Positions 16,585 through 25,271 of a DNA stretch of 64,000 nucleotides are shown piece after piece. Source of the stretch: Ruminiclostridium sufflavum DSM 19573 (GTDB taxonomy: Bacteria; Bacillota; Clostridia; Acetivibrionales; DSM-1351). The stretch lies in NCBI RefSeq assembly GCF_003208175.1, contig NZ_QKMR01000011.1, positions 1-64,000 on the forward strand. The letters run 5' to 3'. Position 1 is the first letter of the stretch; the number at the start of each line of letters is the position of its first letter. The position numbers and the translations under genes were made by a program. The notes beneath the pieces are model-generated. The model saw only the letters and a list, made by a program, of their open reading frames with translations. It was not told the origin of the DNA and did not search any database.

Positions 16585-18174
16585 ATGGGGATTTCTATGT
16601 TAAAAAGTGCTGCAAGCGGATTCAGCATTGAAAAGCTTAATAAAATATGCTTGTGTCTTGTTATGACATTTACAATTGTATTATTCTCGTCAGGAAGCAT
16701 TGCTGCTGGCACAGCCCCGCTGAAATATGGAGATGTCAACGGTGACGGGATTGTGGACTCCTTGGATTATGCCTTGTACAAGAAATATCTGTTAAATACT
16801 GTTTCGGAGTTTCCGGCAGGCAATAATATTGACTGTGCTGATGTAAATGGGGATAAGTCGGCGGATGCACTTGACTTTGCTTTGTTAAAAGCCTATTTGC
16901 TAGGGCTGATAACAGAATTTCCGGCGGAGTCCATGAATAATGAAAGTACACCTTGGGACTGGAATGGTATTATCGGGACAGGACAGAGCCTTTCTGTCGG
17001 TTGTGAAGCTAATCCGGCAATTACTGTAGCCCAGCCTTATAACAACCTTAAAATATCATTGGAAGGTGAAATGGTGCCGCCCTGGGATGACACAAACAGC
17101 AAATTCAGGATGATTCCTCTAATTGAGCCGGTTCGTGTTTATGGCTATTATCAAGGAGGGCCTTATCCGGGAAACATATTCGGTGAAACTCCTCATACGG
17201 CTATGGCAAATCAGATTACCTCACTGGTTCGTGCCGCATCAGGAAAGGACTTCGTTTCAGTACATACTGCCGTGGGGGAATCCGGACAGGGGATAGATGC
17301 ACTTAGCAAGGGCGCCGCTGCTACAGGCTATTCAGGGCATGCATATGAGGCAACACTGTTTGAAGTAAAGGCTGTAAGGAGATTGGCACAGCAGGCAGGC
17401 AGGACATATGGAATCGGTGCAATAATATTGACACATGGCGAAAAAGACTCAGGAAATACAAACTATGAAAATGAAATACATAAATTATGGTCAGACTATA
17501 ATCAGGATTTAAGTGCGATAACGGGGCAAACCAAAAAAATACCGCTTTTTTTAGTTCAGCAGCATTCCTCCGGCACCAGCGGAACCTCAGCTTCCTTGCT
17601 GCAGCAATGGCGTATCGGATTGGATTATCCGGGGGAAATTATTTGTGCAGGGCCTGATTATCAGAATTCCTATGTAAGTGACGGAGTTCATTTGACTGCA
17701 AAGGGATATCAGCAGCTGGGTGAGCTGTATGGCAAGGTATATTATGAAAGGGTTGTTCTGGAGCATGATTGGCAGCCGCTTCAGCCAATAAGTGCAGAGA
17801 AGAGCGGGAAGGTTATTACCGTGAATTTTAATGTGCCTTCCGGTCCGCTTGTTTGGGATACAGACTTGCCGGAGCCTAATCAGAGTACATTGACTGAGTG
17901 GAAAAACGGCAAGGGCTTTGAGGTTACTGCGGCAAACAAAAGAATAATAATCAGCTCTGTTGCTATTTCAGGCAGTTCGGTTAAAATTACCTGCGGCGGG
18001 GATATTGAGACTACAGACTTAAAAGTCGGATATGCCTTTACTGCCGGCGGGGCTAAAAGGAACGAGGGAACTTACAGATGGGGGCTTCTGAGAGATTCGG
18101 ATAAATACATCGGCAGCTCGAGCGGGAATATAATCCCCAATTACTGTGTATCCTTTGAAATGGCAGTAAGGTAA
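16585..18174 (+). CDS. Cellulosomal dockerin-SGNH hydrolase (probable carbohydrate esterase)
   Basis: 529 residues. A signal peptide (hydrophobic core about 24-40) is followed directly by a type I dockerin with two calcium-loop repeats, DVNGDGIVDSLDYALYKKYL and DVNGDKSADALDFALLKAYL (about 50-118). Most dockerins are C-terminal; here it is N-terminal. The catalytic part (about 124-380) has a GQS block (GTGQSLSVG, candidate nucleophile Ser), THGEKD, and a DGVHLTAKGY Asp-His pair, the pattern of SGNH/GDSL acetylesterases such as sialate or xylan acetylesterases. A C-terminal beta-sandwich (about 385-529) has no clear name. It should be secreted and dock to a cohesin scaffold. Start 16585 has a weak site; ATG 16597 (MLKSAASG) after GGGGA is an alternative. 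Substrate unknown. Confidence 0.85.
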   Translation: MGISMLKSAASGFSIEKLNKICLCLVMTFTIVLFSSGSIAAGTAPLKYGDVNGDGIVDSLDYALYKKYLLNTVSEFPAGNNIDCADVNGDKSADALDFALLKAYLLGLITEFPAESMNNESTPWDWNGIIGTGQSLSVGCEANPAITVAQPYNNLKISLEGEMVPPWDDTNSKFRMIPLIEPVRVYGYYQGGPYPGNIFGETPHTAMANQITSLVRAASGKDFVSVHTAVGESGQGIDALSKGAAATGYSGHAYEATLFEVKAVRRLAQQAGRTYGIGAIILTHGEKDSGNTNYENEIHKLWSDYNQDLSAITGQTKKIPLFLVQQHSSGTSGTSASLLQQWRIGLDYPGEIICAGPDYQNSYVSDGVHLTAKGYQQLGELYGKVYYERVVLEHDWQPLQPISAEKSGKVITVNFNVPSGPLVWDTDLPEPNQSTLTEWKNGKGFEVTAANKRIIISSVAISGSSVKITCGGDIETTDLKVGYAFTAGGAKRNEGTYRWGLLRDSDKYIGSSSGNIIPNYCVSFEMAVR

Positions 18175-18186
18175 ATTTGCTATAAA

Positions 18187-18219
18187 AGCCTGTATGTGTC
18201 AGCTTGATGCATACAGGCT
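18187..18219 (+). terminator. Hairpin after the dockerin gene
   Basis: AGCCTGTATG (18187-18196) and CATACAGGCT (18210-18219) pair perfectly over 10 bp. It begins 13 bases after the stop and has no strong T-run, so it is a weak terminator or mRNA-stabilising hairpin. Confidence 0.5.
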
Positions 18220-18296
18220 CAATATGTTCCGGGCCTGAGACTCTGATCTGCAATTCAGGAAGTCAGATGATTGGGATTTGCTTTGTTTTTTGGGAT

Positions 18297-18430
18297 GTAT
18301 TGTATTATTTTGGGTTTTATCACTATTATTTTATTAAAAAAATACAAAAATAATATATGATTTTTGTAGAATAAAGGATTTCCATTTTAACAATTATGTA
18401 ATATAATATTAGAGTATTGTATTATTTTGG
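18297..18430. repeat. 17-base direct repeat upstream of the SSB-like gene
   Basis: GTATTGTATTATTTTGG occurs exactly at 18297-18313 and again at 18414-18430, 117 bases apart, in a very AT-rich leader (18230-18605). It could be paired operator or initiator-type binding sites, or the trace of a small deletion or duplication. No gene is visible in this 431-base gap. Confidence 0.6.
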
Positions 18431-18605
18431 CAATATTTTTTGAGGCTTTCAGTATATGGTATTAACCTGTACCTTCATTCTTAGTTATAGAATTTATTTT
18501 AAATAATTAATTTAGAAATATTCTAAATTGTATTGTAACAGAATACATATTACATTAGATAAATAAAAGAGATACACAACGGCAAAAGAGAGGAGTGGGG
18601 GGAAA

Positions 18606-19289
18606 ATGGTCGGGAATGTGATAGAAAACAATGTAGTGACCATTTCAGGAAAAGTAGTATCGGATGTTGAATATAGTCATGAAGTATATGGTGAGGGCTT
18701 TTATTCTTTTTATTTAGATGTGCCAAGATTAAGTGACAGCAGTGATAAAATATCTGTTACATTTTCGGAACGCCTGATACCGAAGAGCAAGCTTCAAATA
18801 GGAGTGCCGCTGGAGATAGAAGGTCAATTCAGATCTTATAATAGTTATAAGAGTGAGTCAAACAAGCTTGTTCTTACTGTTTTTGCCCGAGAAATCATCT
18901 TTGCTGATGAAGACAGGAGAATAAAAAATCCAAATCAGATTTTTTTGAATGGTTACATTTGTAAGAATCCAATATATAGAATGACACCCTTTGGAAGAGA
19001 AATCACAGATATTCTTGTAGCTGTAAACAGGCCATACAACAAATCCGATTATATACCATGCATAGCATGGGGAAGAAATGCAAGATATTCTCAGAATTTG
19101 ACTATAGGTGATAATATAAAAATATGGGGAAGAATCCAGAGCAGAGAATATCAAAAGAAGCTGGAGTCAGGCGAGGTTATTTCCAAGACAGCGTATGAGG
19201 TGTCTGTTTCAAAAATGGAAATATGTGACGGAGTTCAACAGAAGGAAGCCGAGGAAGAAAATGAAAACTCTTCGGCAGCAGAGGAATAA
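18606..19289 (+). CDS. Single-stranded-DNA-binding-like protein with two OB-folds
   Basis: 227 residues. Residues about 10-97 and 108-205 each read as an SSB-type OB-fold. The first starts VVTISGKVVSDVEYSHEVYG. The second starts QIFLNGYICKNPIYRMTPFG and includes IPCIAWGRNARYSQNL and IKIWGRIQSREYQ, which follow the SSB pattern. The tail is acidic (EEENENSSAAEE) as in SSB proteins, but without the DDDIPF end. A tandem-OB chain would let a dimer supply the four OB-folds of normal SSB. ATG 18606 follows GAGGAGTGGGG. It has its own terminator (19390) and precedes the primosome gene priA, though as a separate unit. A role in DNA replication or repair is inferred. Confidence 0.72.
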   Translation: MVGNVIENNVVTISGKVVSDVEYSHEVYGEGFYSFYLDVPRLSDSSDKISVTFSERLIPKSKLQIGVPLEIEGQFRSYNSYKSESNKLVLTVFAREIIFADEDRRIKNPNQIFLNGYICKNPIYRMTPFGREITDILVAVNRPYNKSDYIPCIAWGRNARYSQNLTIGDNIKIWGRIQSREYQKKLESGEVISKTAYEVSVSKMEICDGVQQKEAEEENENSSAAEE

Positions 19290-19389
19290 CAGTCGGATAA
19301 TACTCAGCATTTTTTTACGCAATATTCTTGAAGGCGAAGCTTTTCATCATGAAGCGATTGGCTTTCGGCTCAAATAATAATTATAAAAG

Positions 19390-19437
19390 GCACTTCATTT
19401 TATGCTGTTTCTTAAAATGAGGTGCTTGGTTTTTTTG
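19390..19437 (+). terminator. Rho-independent terminator after the SSB-like gene
   Basis: GCACTTCATTTTA (19390-19402) pairs with TAAAATGAGGTGC (19413-19425), one G-U pair, followed by TTGG and a T-run. The remaining gap to priA holds only the operator-like repeat listed next. Confidence 0.75.
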
Positions 19438-19540
19438 CAGCTGTTTATAAAGCCCTAACAGCGTTACCCTTGTAAATTTTTATGAGGGAAAGCAAGAGCG
19501 CGGGATTAACCGGCAAAGGAGGTTAAATTAGGGTTTGCTT

Positions 19541-19588
19541 AACAGATAAGAAATGCTAGAATTATTTTAACTGATTATCTGTTATAAT
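19541..19588 (+). promoter_or_regulatory. Inverted repeat overlapping priA -10 region
   Basis: AACAGATAA (19541-19549) and TTATCTGTT (19575-19583) are exact 9-base complements, and the second arm runs directly into TATAAT (19583-19588). This arrangement suggests a repressor site or a leader hairpin at the promoter of the priA operon. The -35 element is weak. Confidence 0.45.
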
Positions 19589-19632
19589 AATATGGATTAC
19601 AGCTTGAAAATAAAATTTATTTGAGGAAAAAC

Positions 19633-22092
19633 ATGAATATTACAACTGCATCAATTGTTCTCAGCAATACTACGAGATCATTTGATAAAAAATATACATA
19701 TGCTGTTCCGGAAGGTCTCAAGGGCCAGATTTGTGCCGGCTGCAGAGTGCTGGTTCCCTTTGGCAGCGGAAGTATGGTAAAAGAAGGCTTCGTGCTTGAA
19801 ATGAATCCTGAAAAGGATTCTGCAAAGCCTATCGGATATAAGACAGTCAAAAGCGTACTGGAGCCGTATCCTTTGTTAAAGGAAGATAATATAAGGCTTT
19901 TGGAGTGGATGAAGAAACAGTATATTTGTACATACTCCGATGTGATTAAATGTATGCTGCCGCCCGGAATAAGTGTTAAAGCGATAAAAAATGTAAGGCT
20001 TATATCAAAGGCTGAAAACAAGGCTTACAAAAAAAGCAATTTAAACAAGATAATACATAACTTAACTTGCGCAGGCGGAGAATGTGAATATGAGCAGCTG
20101 CGGGACATGTGCGGAATAAGGGGCTTCAAGGGATATATACAAGAGCTGTGTGAGTGCAAAGCAATTTATATAGAGGAAAGCTATGAGCAAAAGGTAAGCG
20201 CAAAGTCCATAAAGGCTGTTTCCCTGGCAAAGGAAAGGGAAGAAATAATAAATGAGCTTGAAAACAATAAAATAAAAAGGATTCAACAGGTAAGGGTTCT
20301 GGAAATCCTGCTGGACAATGAAATAGTTTCTGCCGCGGATATTAAAAGATTCGCAGGTGTCACGTCATCTGTTCTGGATACACTCAGCAAGTACGGCTAC
20401 ATAAGATACACCGATATAGAGGTTATGAGGAACCCATTACGCGATAAGTACTATGAAAAGACAGAGCCGCTTCTTCCGACCGGGGAGCAGTCAAAGGCGT
20501 TAACGCTTTTAAAACAGAAGCTGGACAGCGAGGTGTTTAATGAAAGCCTGATTCATGGTATAACAGGAAGCGGAAAAACAGAAGTATACCTCCAATTGAT
20601 TTCGCATTGCTTTGCTTTGGGTAAAAAGGCCATAATGCTGGTTCCTGAGATAGCGTTAACTCCTCAGATGGTTGAAAGGTTTGCGGCCCGATTCGGAAAT
20701 AGAGTGGCAGTCATGCACAGCAGGCTTTCCCTTGGTGAAAGGTTTGACCAGTGGAAGCTGATAAGTGAAGGTAGGGTTGACGTTGTTGTCGGCGCCCGTT
20801 CGGCTGTTTTTGCTCCTATAAGCAGGCTGGGCCTGATTATAATTGACGAGGAGCATGAAAGCTCCTACAAGTCAGAATCTCTGCCAAGATACAGTGCAAA
20901 GGAAGTAGCCCGGAAAAGATGCGAAATAAACAAAGCCCTTCTTTTGTATGGCTCAGCTACGCCTTCGGTGGATACATATTATAGGGCTGTCGGAGGGGAA
21001 ATCGAGCTTATAGAAATGAAAAATCGTCCGAATGCATCGGAACTGCCGGCTGTTGAGCTCGCAGACATGAGACTCGAGCTTGAAAACGGCAACAGGACAC
21101 CCTTTAGCTTCAGATTGATGGAGGAACTGAAAAAAAATATTGATAATAGCCAGCAAAGCATACTGTTTCTGAACAGGCGCGGCTTTTCAACCTTTGTATT
21201 CTGCCGGGATTGCGGATATACCATGAAATGTCCGGGCTGCAATATTGCATTGACCTATCATTCAAAGAGCAATAGATTAATATGCCACTACTGCGGCTTT
21301 ACTGTTAAAAATCCCGTTAAATGCCCTTCATGTGAAAGCGTCAACATAAGATATTTTGGAATAGGCACTCAGAAGATAGAGGAAGAGGTCAGGCAAAGAC
21401 TGCCTGAAAGCTCGGTAATAAGAATGGATGCAGACACAATAGGCTTCAAGAATTCACACGAAGCGATACTGAGCCGCTTCAGGAATGAAAACATCAATAT
21501 AATGGTTGGCACCCAGATGATAGCCAAGGGCCATGATTTCCCGAATGTTACCTTGGTTGGAGTGCTGGCTGCGGACAGTATGCTTAATACAGGCGATTTC
21601 AGATCATCGGAGAGAACCTTCCAGCTTCTCACACAGGTAGCCGGAAGGGCCGGAAGAGGCAGCATAAACGGAAGAGTTATCATTCAAACTTATAATACCG
21701 AGGATTATAGTATACTGGCTGCCTGCAATCAGGATTTTATCAGCTTTTACAAGCAGGAAATACTGATTAGAAAGAGACTGAATTATCCTCCGTTTTCGAG
21801 CATAGCTATTGTCGTATTCAGCGGACGCAAGGATAGAGCTGTTTTTGACGTGTCAAGGGACATCAGGGCGGAGCTGGCTGAAAGGGTTTCTTCTGATATT
21901 GAAGTCTTAGGCCCGTCGAGATGTCCGATACCTAAAATATCAAATAAATACCGCTGGAGATTGGTTTTGAAGGCAAAGGCCGAGGAGCTTCTGCTTGACG
22001 AATTAACTGAAATGTCGGATAGGTTTTGGAAAAAGGCAAAGGCTGAGGATATTTTGATGAGCATAGATATAAATCCGTATAATATGCTATAA
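19633..22092 (+). CDS. priA: Primosomal protein N' (replication restart helicase PriA)
   Basis: 819 residues from ATG 19633 (GAGG eight bases upstream; the TTG at 19621 overlaps that site). The N-terminal 3'-DNA-binding domain is followed by a superfamily 2 helicase core with Walker A GITGSGKTEVY, the DEEH box (IIIDEEHESSYKS), and motif VI (QVAGRAGRG). The eight-cysteine double zinc knuckle inserted in the helicase (CRDCGYTMKCPGC and CHYCGF...CPSC) is diagnostic. It reloads the replisome at stalled forks. It heads the conserved clostridial run priA-def-fmt-DUF116-yugP-rsmB-rlmN-prpC-prkC-rsgA-rpe-thiN. Length and motifs are normal. Confidence 0.95.
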   Translation: MNITTASIVLSNTTRSFDKKYTYAVPEGLKGQICAGCRVLVPFGSGSMVKEGFVLEMNPEKDSAKPIGYKTVKSVLEPYPLLKEDNIRLLEWMKKQYICTYSDVIKCMLPPGISVKAIKNVRLISKAENKAYKKSNLNKIIHNLTCAGGECEYEQLRDMCGIRGFKGYIQELCECKAIYIEESYEQKVSAKSIKAVSLAKEREEIINELENNKIKRIQQVRVLEILLDNEIVSAADIKRFAGVTSSVLDTLSKYGYIRYTDIEVMRNPLRDKYYEKTEPLLPTGEQSKALTLLKQKLDSEVFNESLIHGITGSGKTEVYLQLISHCFALGKKAIMLVPEIALTPQMVERFAARFGNRVAVMHSRLSLGERFDQWKLISEGRVDVVVGARSAVFAPISRLGLIIIDEEHESSYKSESLPRYSAKEVARKRCEINKALLLYGSATPSVDTYYRAVGGEIELIEMKNRPNASELPAVELADMRLELENGNRTPFSFRLMEELKKNIDNSQQSILFLNRRGFSTFVFCRDCGYTMKCPGCNIALTYHSKSNRLICHYCGFTVKNPVKCPSCESVNIRYFGIGTQKIEEEVRQRLPESSVIRMDADTIGFKNSHEAILSRFRNENINIMVGTQMIAKGHDFPNVTLVGVLAADSMLNTGDFRSSERTFQLLTQVAGRAGRGSINGRVIIQTYNTEDYSILAACNQDFISFYKQEILIRKRLNYPPFSSIAIVVFSGRKDRAVFDVSRDIRAELAERVSSDIEVLGPSRCPIPKISNKYRWRLVLKAKAEELLLDELTEMSDRFWKKAKAEDILMSIDINPYNML

Positions 22093-22191
22093 TAATATGC
22101 GGGTTATTAATAGAAAATAGTATAAATACAGTTTGAGTGATATCAGTATGGGAATAATATAAAACAGCAGCTGACAATTGGAGGTTATGAA

Positions 22192-22668
22192 ATGGCATAC
22201 AGGCAGATAAGAATAGATGGTGACGAGGTTTTGAGGAAGAAAAGCAGGCAGGTTGAAAAAATTGACGAAAAAATACTTACTCTTATAGAGGATATGGCAG
22301 ATACAATGTATAAAGCAGATGGGGTTGGCTTGGCAGCCCCCCAGATAGGAATTCTGAAAAGAGTGGTTACAATAGATGTTGGAGAAGGACTGATAGGAAT
22401 GATTAATCCGGTAATACTTGAACAAAGAGGTGAGCAGGATGGGCCGGAAGGCTGCTTGAGCTTGCCGGGGACAACCGGAGATGTAAAAAGGCCGATGTAT
22501 GTCAAGGCTAAGTATACAAATCCCGCCGGCGAGACTGTAATAGTCGAGGCGGAGGAATTGTTTGCACGGTGTATTTGTCACGAGCTGGATCATTTGGACG
22601 GAGTTTTATACAAGGACAGAGCTCATAAAATGTACACGCAGGATGAGCTTGATAATATGAAACAGTAG
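22192..22668 (+). CDS. def: Peptide deformylase
   Basis: 158 residues with the three deformylase motifs: GVGLAAPQIG (motif 1), EGCLSLPG (motif 2, metal-binding Cys) and HELDHLDG (motif 3, HExxH). It removes the N-formyl group from nascent proteins and pairs with fmt just downstream. ATG 22192 follows GGAGG. The family usually has about 150-190 residues, so this is a short type I form. A palindromic repeat copy (22701-22799) separates it from fmt. Confidence 0.96.
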   Translation: MAYRQIRIDGDEVLRKKSRQVEKIDEKILTLIEDMADTMYKADGVGLAAPQIGILKRVVTIDVGEGLIGMINPVILEQRGEQDGPEGCLSLPGTTGDVKRPMYVKAKYTNPAGETVIVEAEELFARCICHELDHLDGVLYKDRAHKMYTQDELDNMKQ

Positions 22669-22700
22669 ACAGAGGAATATTTATTGACTGATAGAGCTGC

Positions 22701-22799
22701 TGAAGTCAACTGGATTCAGACCTTTGATGCGGAGGCAGGCCTGAAACCCGGCTATAGACCGGTATCAGCGGTTATTTAGCCGGCAGTAATTGACTTATA
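22701..22799. repeat. Dispersed palindromic repeat between def and fmt
   Basis: It has a diverged left end (GAAGTCAACTGGATTCAGACC) and a clear right end (TTAGCCGGCAGTAATTGACT). The middle is longer than in other copies and has its own pairing potential (GGCAGGCCTG, CCGGCTATAGACCGG). It sits inside the operon without evident T-run. Confidence 0.65.
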
Positions 22800-22814
22800 A
22801 GGGAGGGGTGTTTT

Positions 22815-23759
22815 TTGAGGATTGTTTTTATGGGAACGCCTGAGTTTGCGGTGCCAAGTCTTGAAATGCTTGTTAAAGAAGGCTATGAGGTGGTTGCTGC
22901 AGTTACTCAGCCGGACAAACCAAAAGGAAGAGGAAATAAAATGTGTGAGCCTCCTGTAAAGGAGTTTGCTATAAAAAGCGGTATTGAGGTTTTACAGCCA
23001 AATAAAATAAAGACAGAGGAATTTGTTGATAGTATCAGGGCTTTAAAGCCTGATTTGATTGTTACGGCGGCTTACGGAAAGATTTTATCACAGGCTTTGC
23101 TGGATGTTCCGCTTTTTGGCTGCATAAATGTGCATGGCTCGTTATTACCGGCGTATAGAGGCGCCGCACCCATTAATTGGGCGGTAATAAACGGAGAGAA
23201 AGCAACCGGAATCACAACTATGTTTACAGATGCAGGACTGGATACGGGTGATATGCTTCTCAGCAAGGAACTGGCTGTAGAGCCTGATGCTACGGCAGGT
23301 GAGCTCCATGACAAGCTGGCTTTACTTGGGGCCGAGGTATTAAAAGCTACATTAACAGAGCTTAAAAAAGGAACTCTTGAGAGAAAGCCGCAGGACAATG
23401 CTTTATCCTCATATGCACCTATGATGTCAAAGGAGCTGGGACTTATTGATTGGAACAAGACCTCGCAGGAAATACACGATTTAGTCAGAGGAACAGATCC
23501 CTGGCCCGGTGCTTATACCTTTTTAAACGGTGAAAGGTTGAGAATCTGGCGTACAAGTATGGCGGGCAGCAGGCAAATTAATCCGGACTGTGAAAGTGGC
23601 CGGATACTTGAGATTAATAATGAGGGGCTTTTGATAAAGTGCGGGGACGGTTGTATTCTTGTACGGGAAATCCAGCTGGATTGCTGTAAAAGAATGAGTG
23701 TGGAGTGCTATATCAGAGGACGTCAGATAAATGTGGGTGAAAAGCTTGGAGAAAAGTAA
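22815..23759 (+). CDS. fmt: Methionyl-tRNA formyltransferase
   Basis: 314 residues from TTG 22815 (GGGAGGGG upstream). The N-terminal formyltransferase domain (about 1-180) starts MRIVFMGTPEFAVPSLE, has INVHGSLLPAYRGAAP with the catalytic Asn-His pair, and GLDTGDML. The C-terminal OB-like tRNA-binding domain (about 205-310) includes RGTDPWPGAYTFL. It transfers formyl from 10-formyl-THF to Met-tRNAfMet. It is followed with almost no gap by the DUF116 gene. Confidence 0.96.
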   Translation: MRIVFMGTPEFAVPSLEMLVKEGYEVVAAVTQPDKPKGRGNKMCEPPVKEFAIKSGIEVLQPNKIKTEEFVDSIRALKPDLIVTAAYGKILSQALLDVPLFGCINVHGSLLPAYRGAAPINWAVINGEKATGITTMFTDAGLDTGDMLLSKELAVEPDATAGELHDKLALLGAEVLKATLTELKKGTLERKPQDNALSSYAPMMSKELGLIDWNKTSQEIHDLVRGTDPWPGAYTFLNGERLRIWRTSMAGSRQINPDCESGRILEINNEGLLIKCGDGCILVREIQLDCCKRMSVECYIRGRQINVGEKLGEK

Positions 23760-23760
23760 T

Positions 23761-24495
23761 ATGAAAGCCTTTTTCAGGGCAGCCTTATTAATATTATCCT
23801 CATTTACTCTTTTATTGATATTGCTTTGCTTTGCGTACCGGTATTCGTCGATTAATACCTATAATAGCATATTAATTTTTATAATAATAATAATATGTTT
23901 TTGCATACTTTTGGCTGTATTGATGTTTATTGCCATTGCTTACACCGATATAAGGAAAAAGACCGGCGGAATATTTCTTGTACTTACGAAGCTGGGATTA
24001 AAGGTATTGCTGCCCTTGGTGCTTATACTTGAAAAGACGGACAATAAGACCAGAAAAATAATACAGCTGTTTTTTATTGAGCTGAACAATATTATTGTTG
24101 ATTCTGACAATAAAAAGTATAAGACACAGGATATGCTGCTGCTTTTGCCTCATTGCCTTCAAAACAGCGAATGCGGTATAAAGGTTACAGGCAGCCCTGA
24201 ATTGTGTAAGCGTTGCGGCAGATGCAAAATCGGAGATATAATGGAGTATGCGAAGGAAAAAAATATAAGTGTTTATATTGCCACAGGAGGTACGGTTGCC
24301 CGCAACATAATTAAGAAAATTAAGCCAAGGCTTATAATATCAGTCGCTTGCGAAAGGGATCTTATGAGCGGTATTTCTGATGTAAGAGGGATACCGGTGG
24401 TGGGTATAGTGAACAGAACTCCCAACGGACCGTGCCATAATACTGATGTGGATATTAATGCAATTAAAAAAAGAGTTGAGGAGCTTAGCTTTTGA
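23761..24495 (+). CDS. DUF116 membrane protein with cysteine-rich cytosolic domain
   Basis: 244 residues from ATG 23761, one base after the fmt stop. Two membrane helices lie at about 5-30 and 36-62. The soluble part (about 110-244) contains a cysteine cluster (LPHCLQNSECGIK, LCKRCGRCKIGD) and a Rossmann-like SVYIATGGTVA region, then SVACERDLMSGI and NGPCHNTDVD. This is the DUF116 family of unknown function, found beside fmt and the yugP-type protease in many Clostridia. The cysteine pattern suggests an iron-sulfur or zinc site. Its conserved place in a translation and cell-envelope operon hints at a housekeeping role; nothing more can be said. Confidence 0.85.
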   Translation: MKAFFRAALLILSSFTLLLILLCFAYRYSSINTYNSILIFIIIIICFCILLAVLMFIAIAYTDIRKKTGGIFLVLTKLGLKVLLPLVLILEKTDNKTRKIIQLFFIELNNIIVDSDNKKYKTQDMLLLLPHCLQNSECGIKVTGSPELCKRCGRCKIGDIMEYAKEKNISVYIATGGTVARNIIKKIKPRLIISVACERDLMSGISDVRGIPVVGIVNRTPNGPCHNTDVDINAIKKRVEELSF

Positions 24496-24507
24496 TGGAG
24501 GAATAGC

Positions 24508-25206
24508 ATGGGATATTTTTACATGGATAAATACTATATAATTCTTGTTGTACCGGCTTTAATTATTTCAATGCTGGCGCAGATGCTTGTAAAGGGCACC
24601 TTTAACAAATATGACAGAGTCGGAAGCTCAAAGAACATGACGGGAGCAGAGGTGGCAAGATATATTCTTAAGGCAAACGGGATACATGATGTTCAGGTCG
24701 CAAGGGTTAGCGGAAGGCTGACGGATCATTACGATCCTCGGAAAAAGATTTTGCGTTTATCGGAAGCTACTTACGGAAGTACTTCTGTGGCGGCAATAGG
24801 TGTTGCGGCACATGAAACCGGACATGCGATACAGCATGATGTTAAATACGGGCCTCTGGCACTGCGCAGCTCACTGGTGCCTGCTGCAAATATCGGTTCA
24901 TCCGCAGGACCGTATATTGCAATTCTGGGTTTATTTCTGAGAATGCCGGTAATAATTAATATAGGCTTGCTGATGTTTGCGGCGGCAATCCTTTTTTACC
25001 TGATTACGCTTCCTGTGGAATTCAACGCCAGCAGAAGAGCGATAGCTTCCTTGGACAGTACGGGGCTGCTTATGAAAAATGAGCTGACAGCTGCCAAAAG
25101 GGTGCTAAATGCGGCGGCAATGACTTATGTTGCATCTGCTTTAGTGGCAGTTGCAAGCTTTGCAAGATTATTGCTTCTATCTGGTCAAAGAAGGGACAGG
25201 GATTAG
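24508..25206 (+). CDS. yugP: Neutral zinc metallopeptidase, YugP type
   Basis: 232 residues. Membrane helices lie at about 8-25, 125-175 and near the C-terminus around an HExxH-type site HETGHAIQH (Zn_peptidase_2 family). The family member is Bacillus YugP, a membrane protein with putative protease activity and unknown substrate. ATG 24508 has GGAGG. It lies between DUF116 and rsmB in the housekeeping run. Confidence 0.9.
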   Translation: MGYFYMDKYYIILVVPALIISMLAQMLVKGTFNKYDRVGSSKNMTGAEVARYILKANGIHDVQVARVSGRLTDHYDPRKKILRLSEATYGSTSVAAIGVAAHETGHAIQHDVKYGPLALRSSLVPAANIGSSAGPYIAILGLFLRMPVIINIGLLMFAAAILFYLITLPVEFNASRRAIASLDSTGLLMKNELTAAKRVLNAAAMTYVASALVAVASFARLLLLSGQRRDRD

Positions 25207-25271
25207 CAGAAAATCAATAACCAAAGCCAATTATGGAGATATGGGTTTTAAGAAATGTATTGGAGAAAAAT

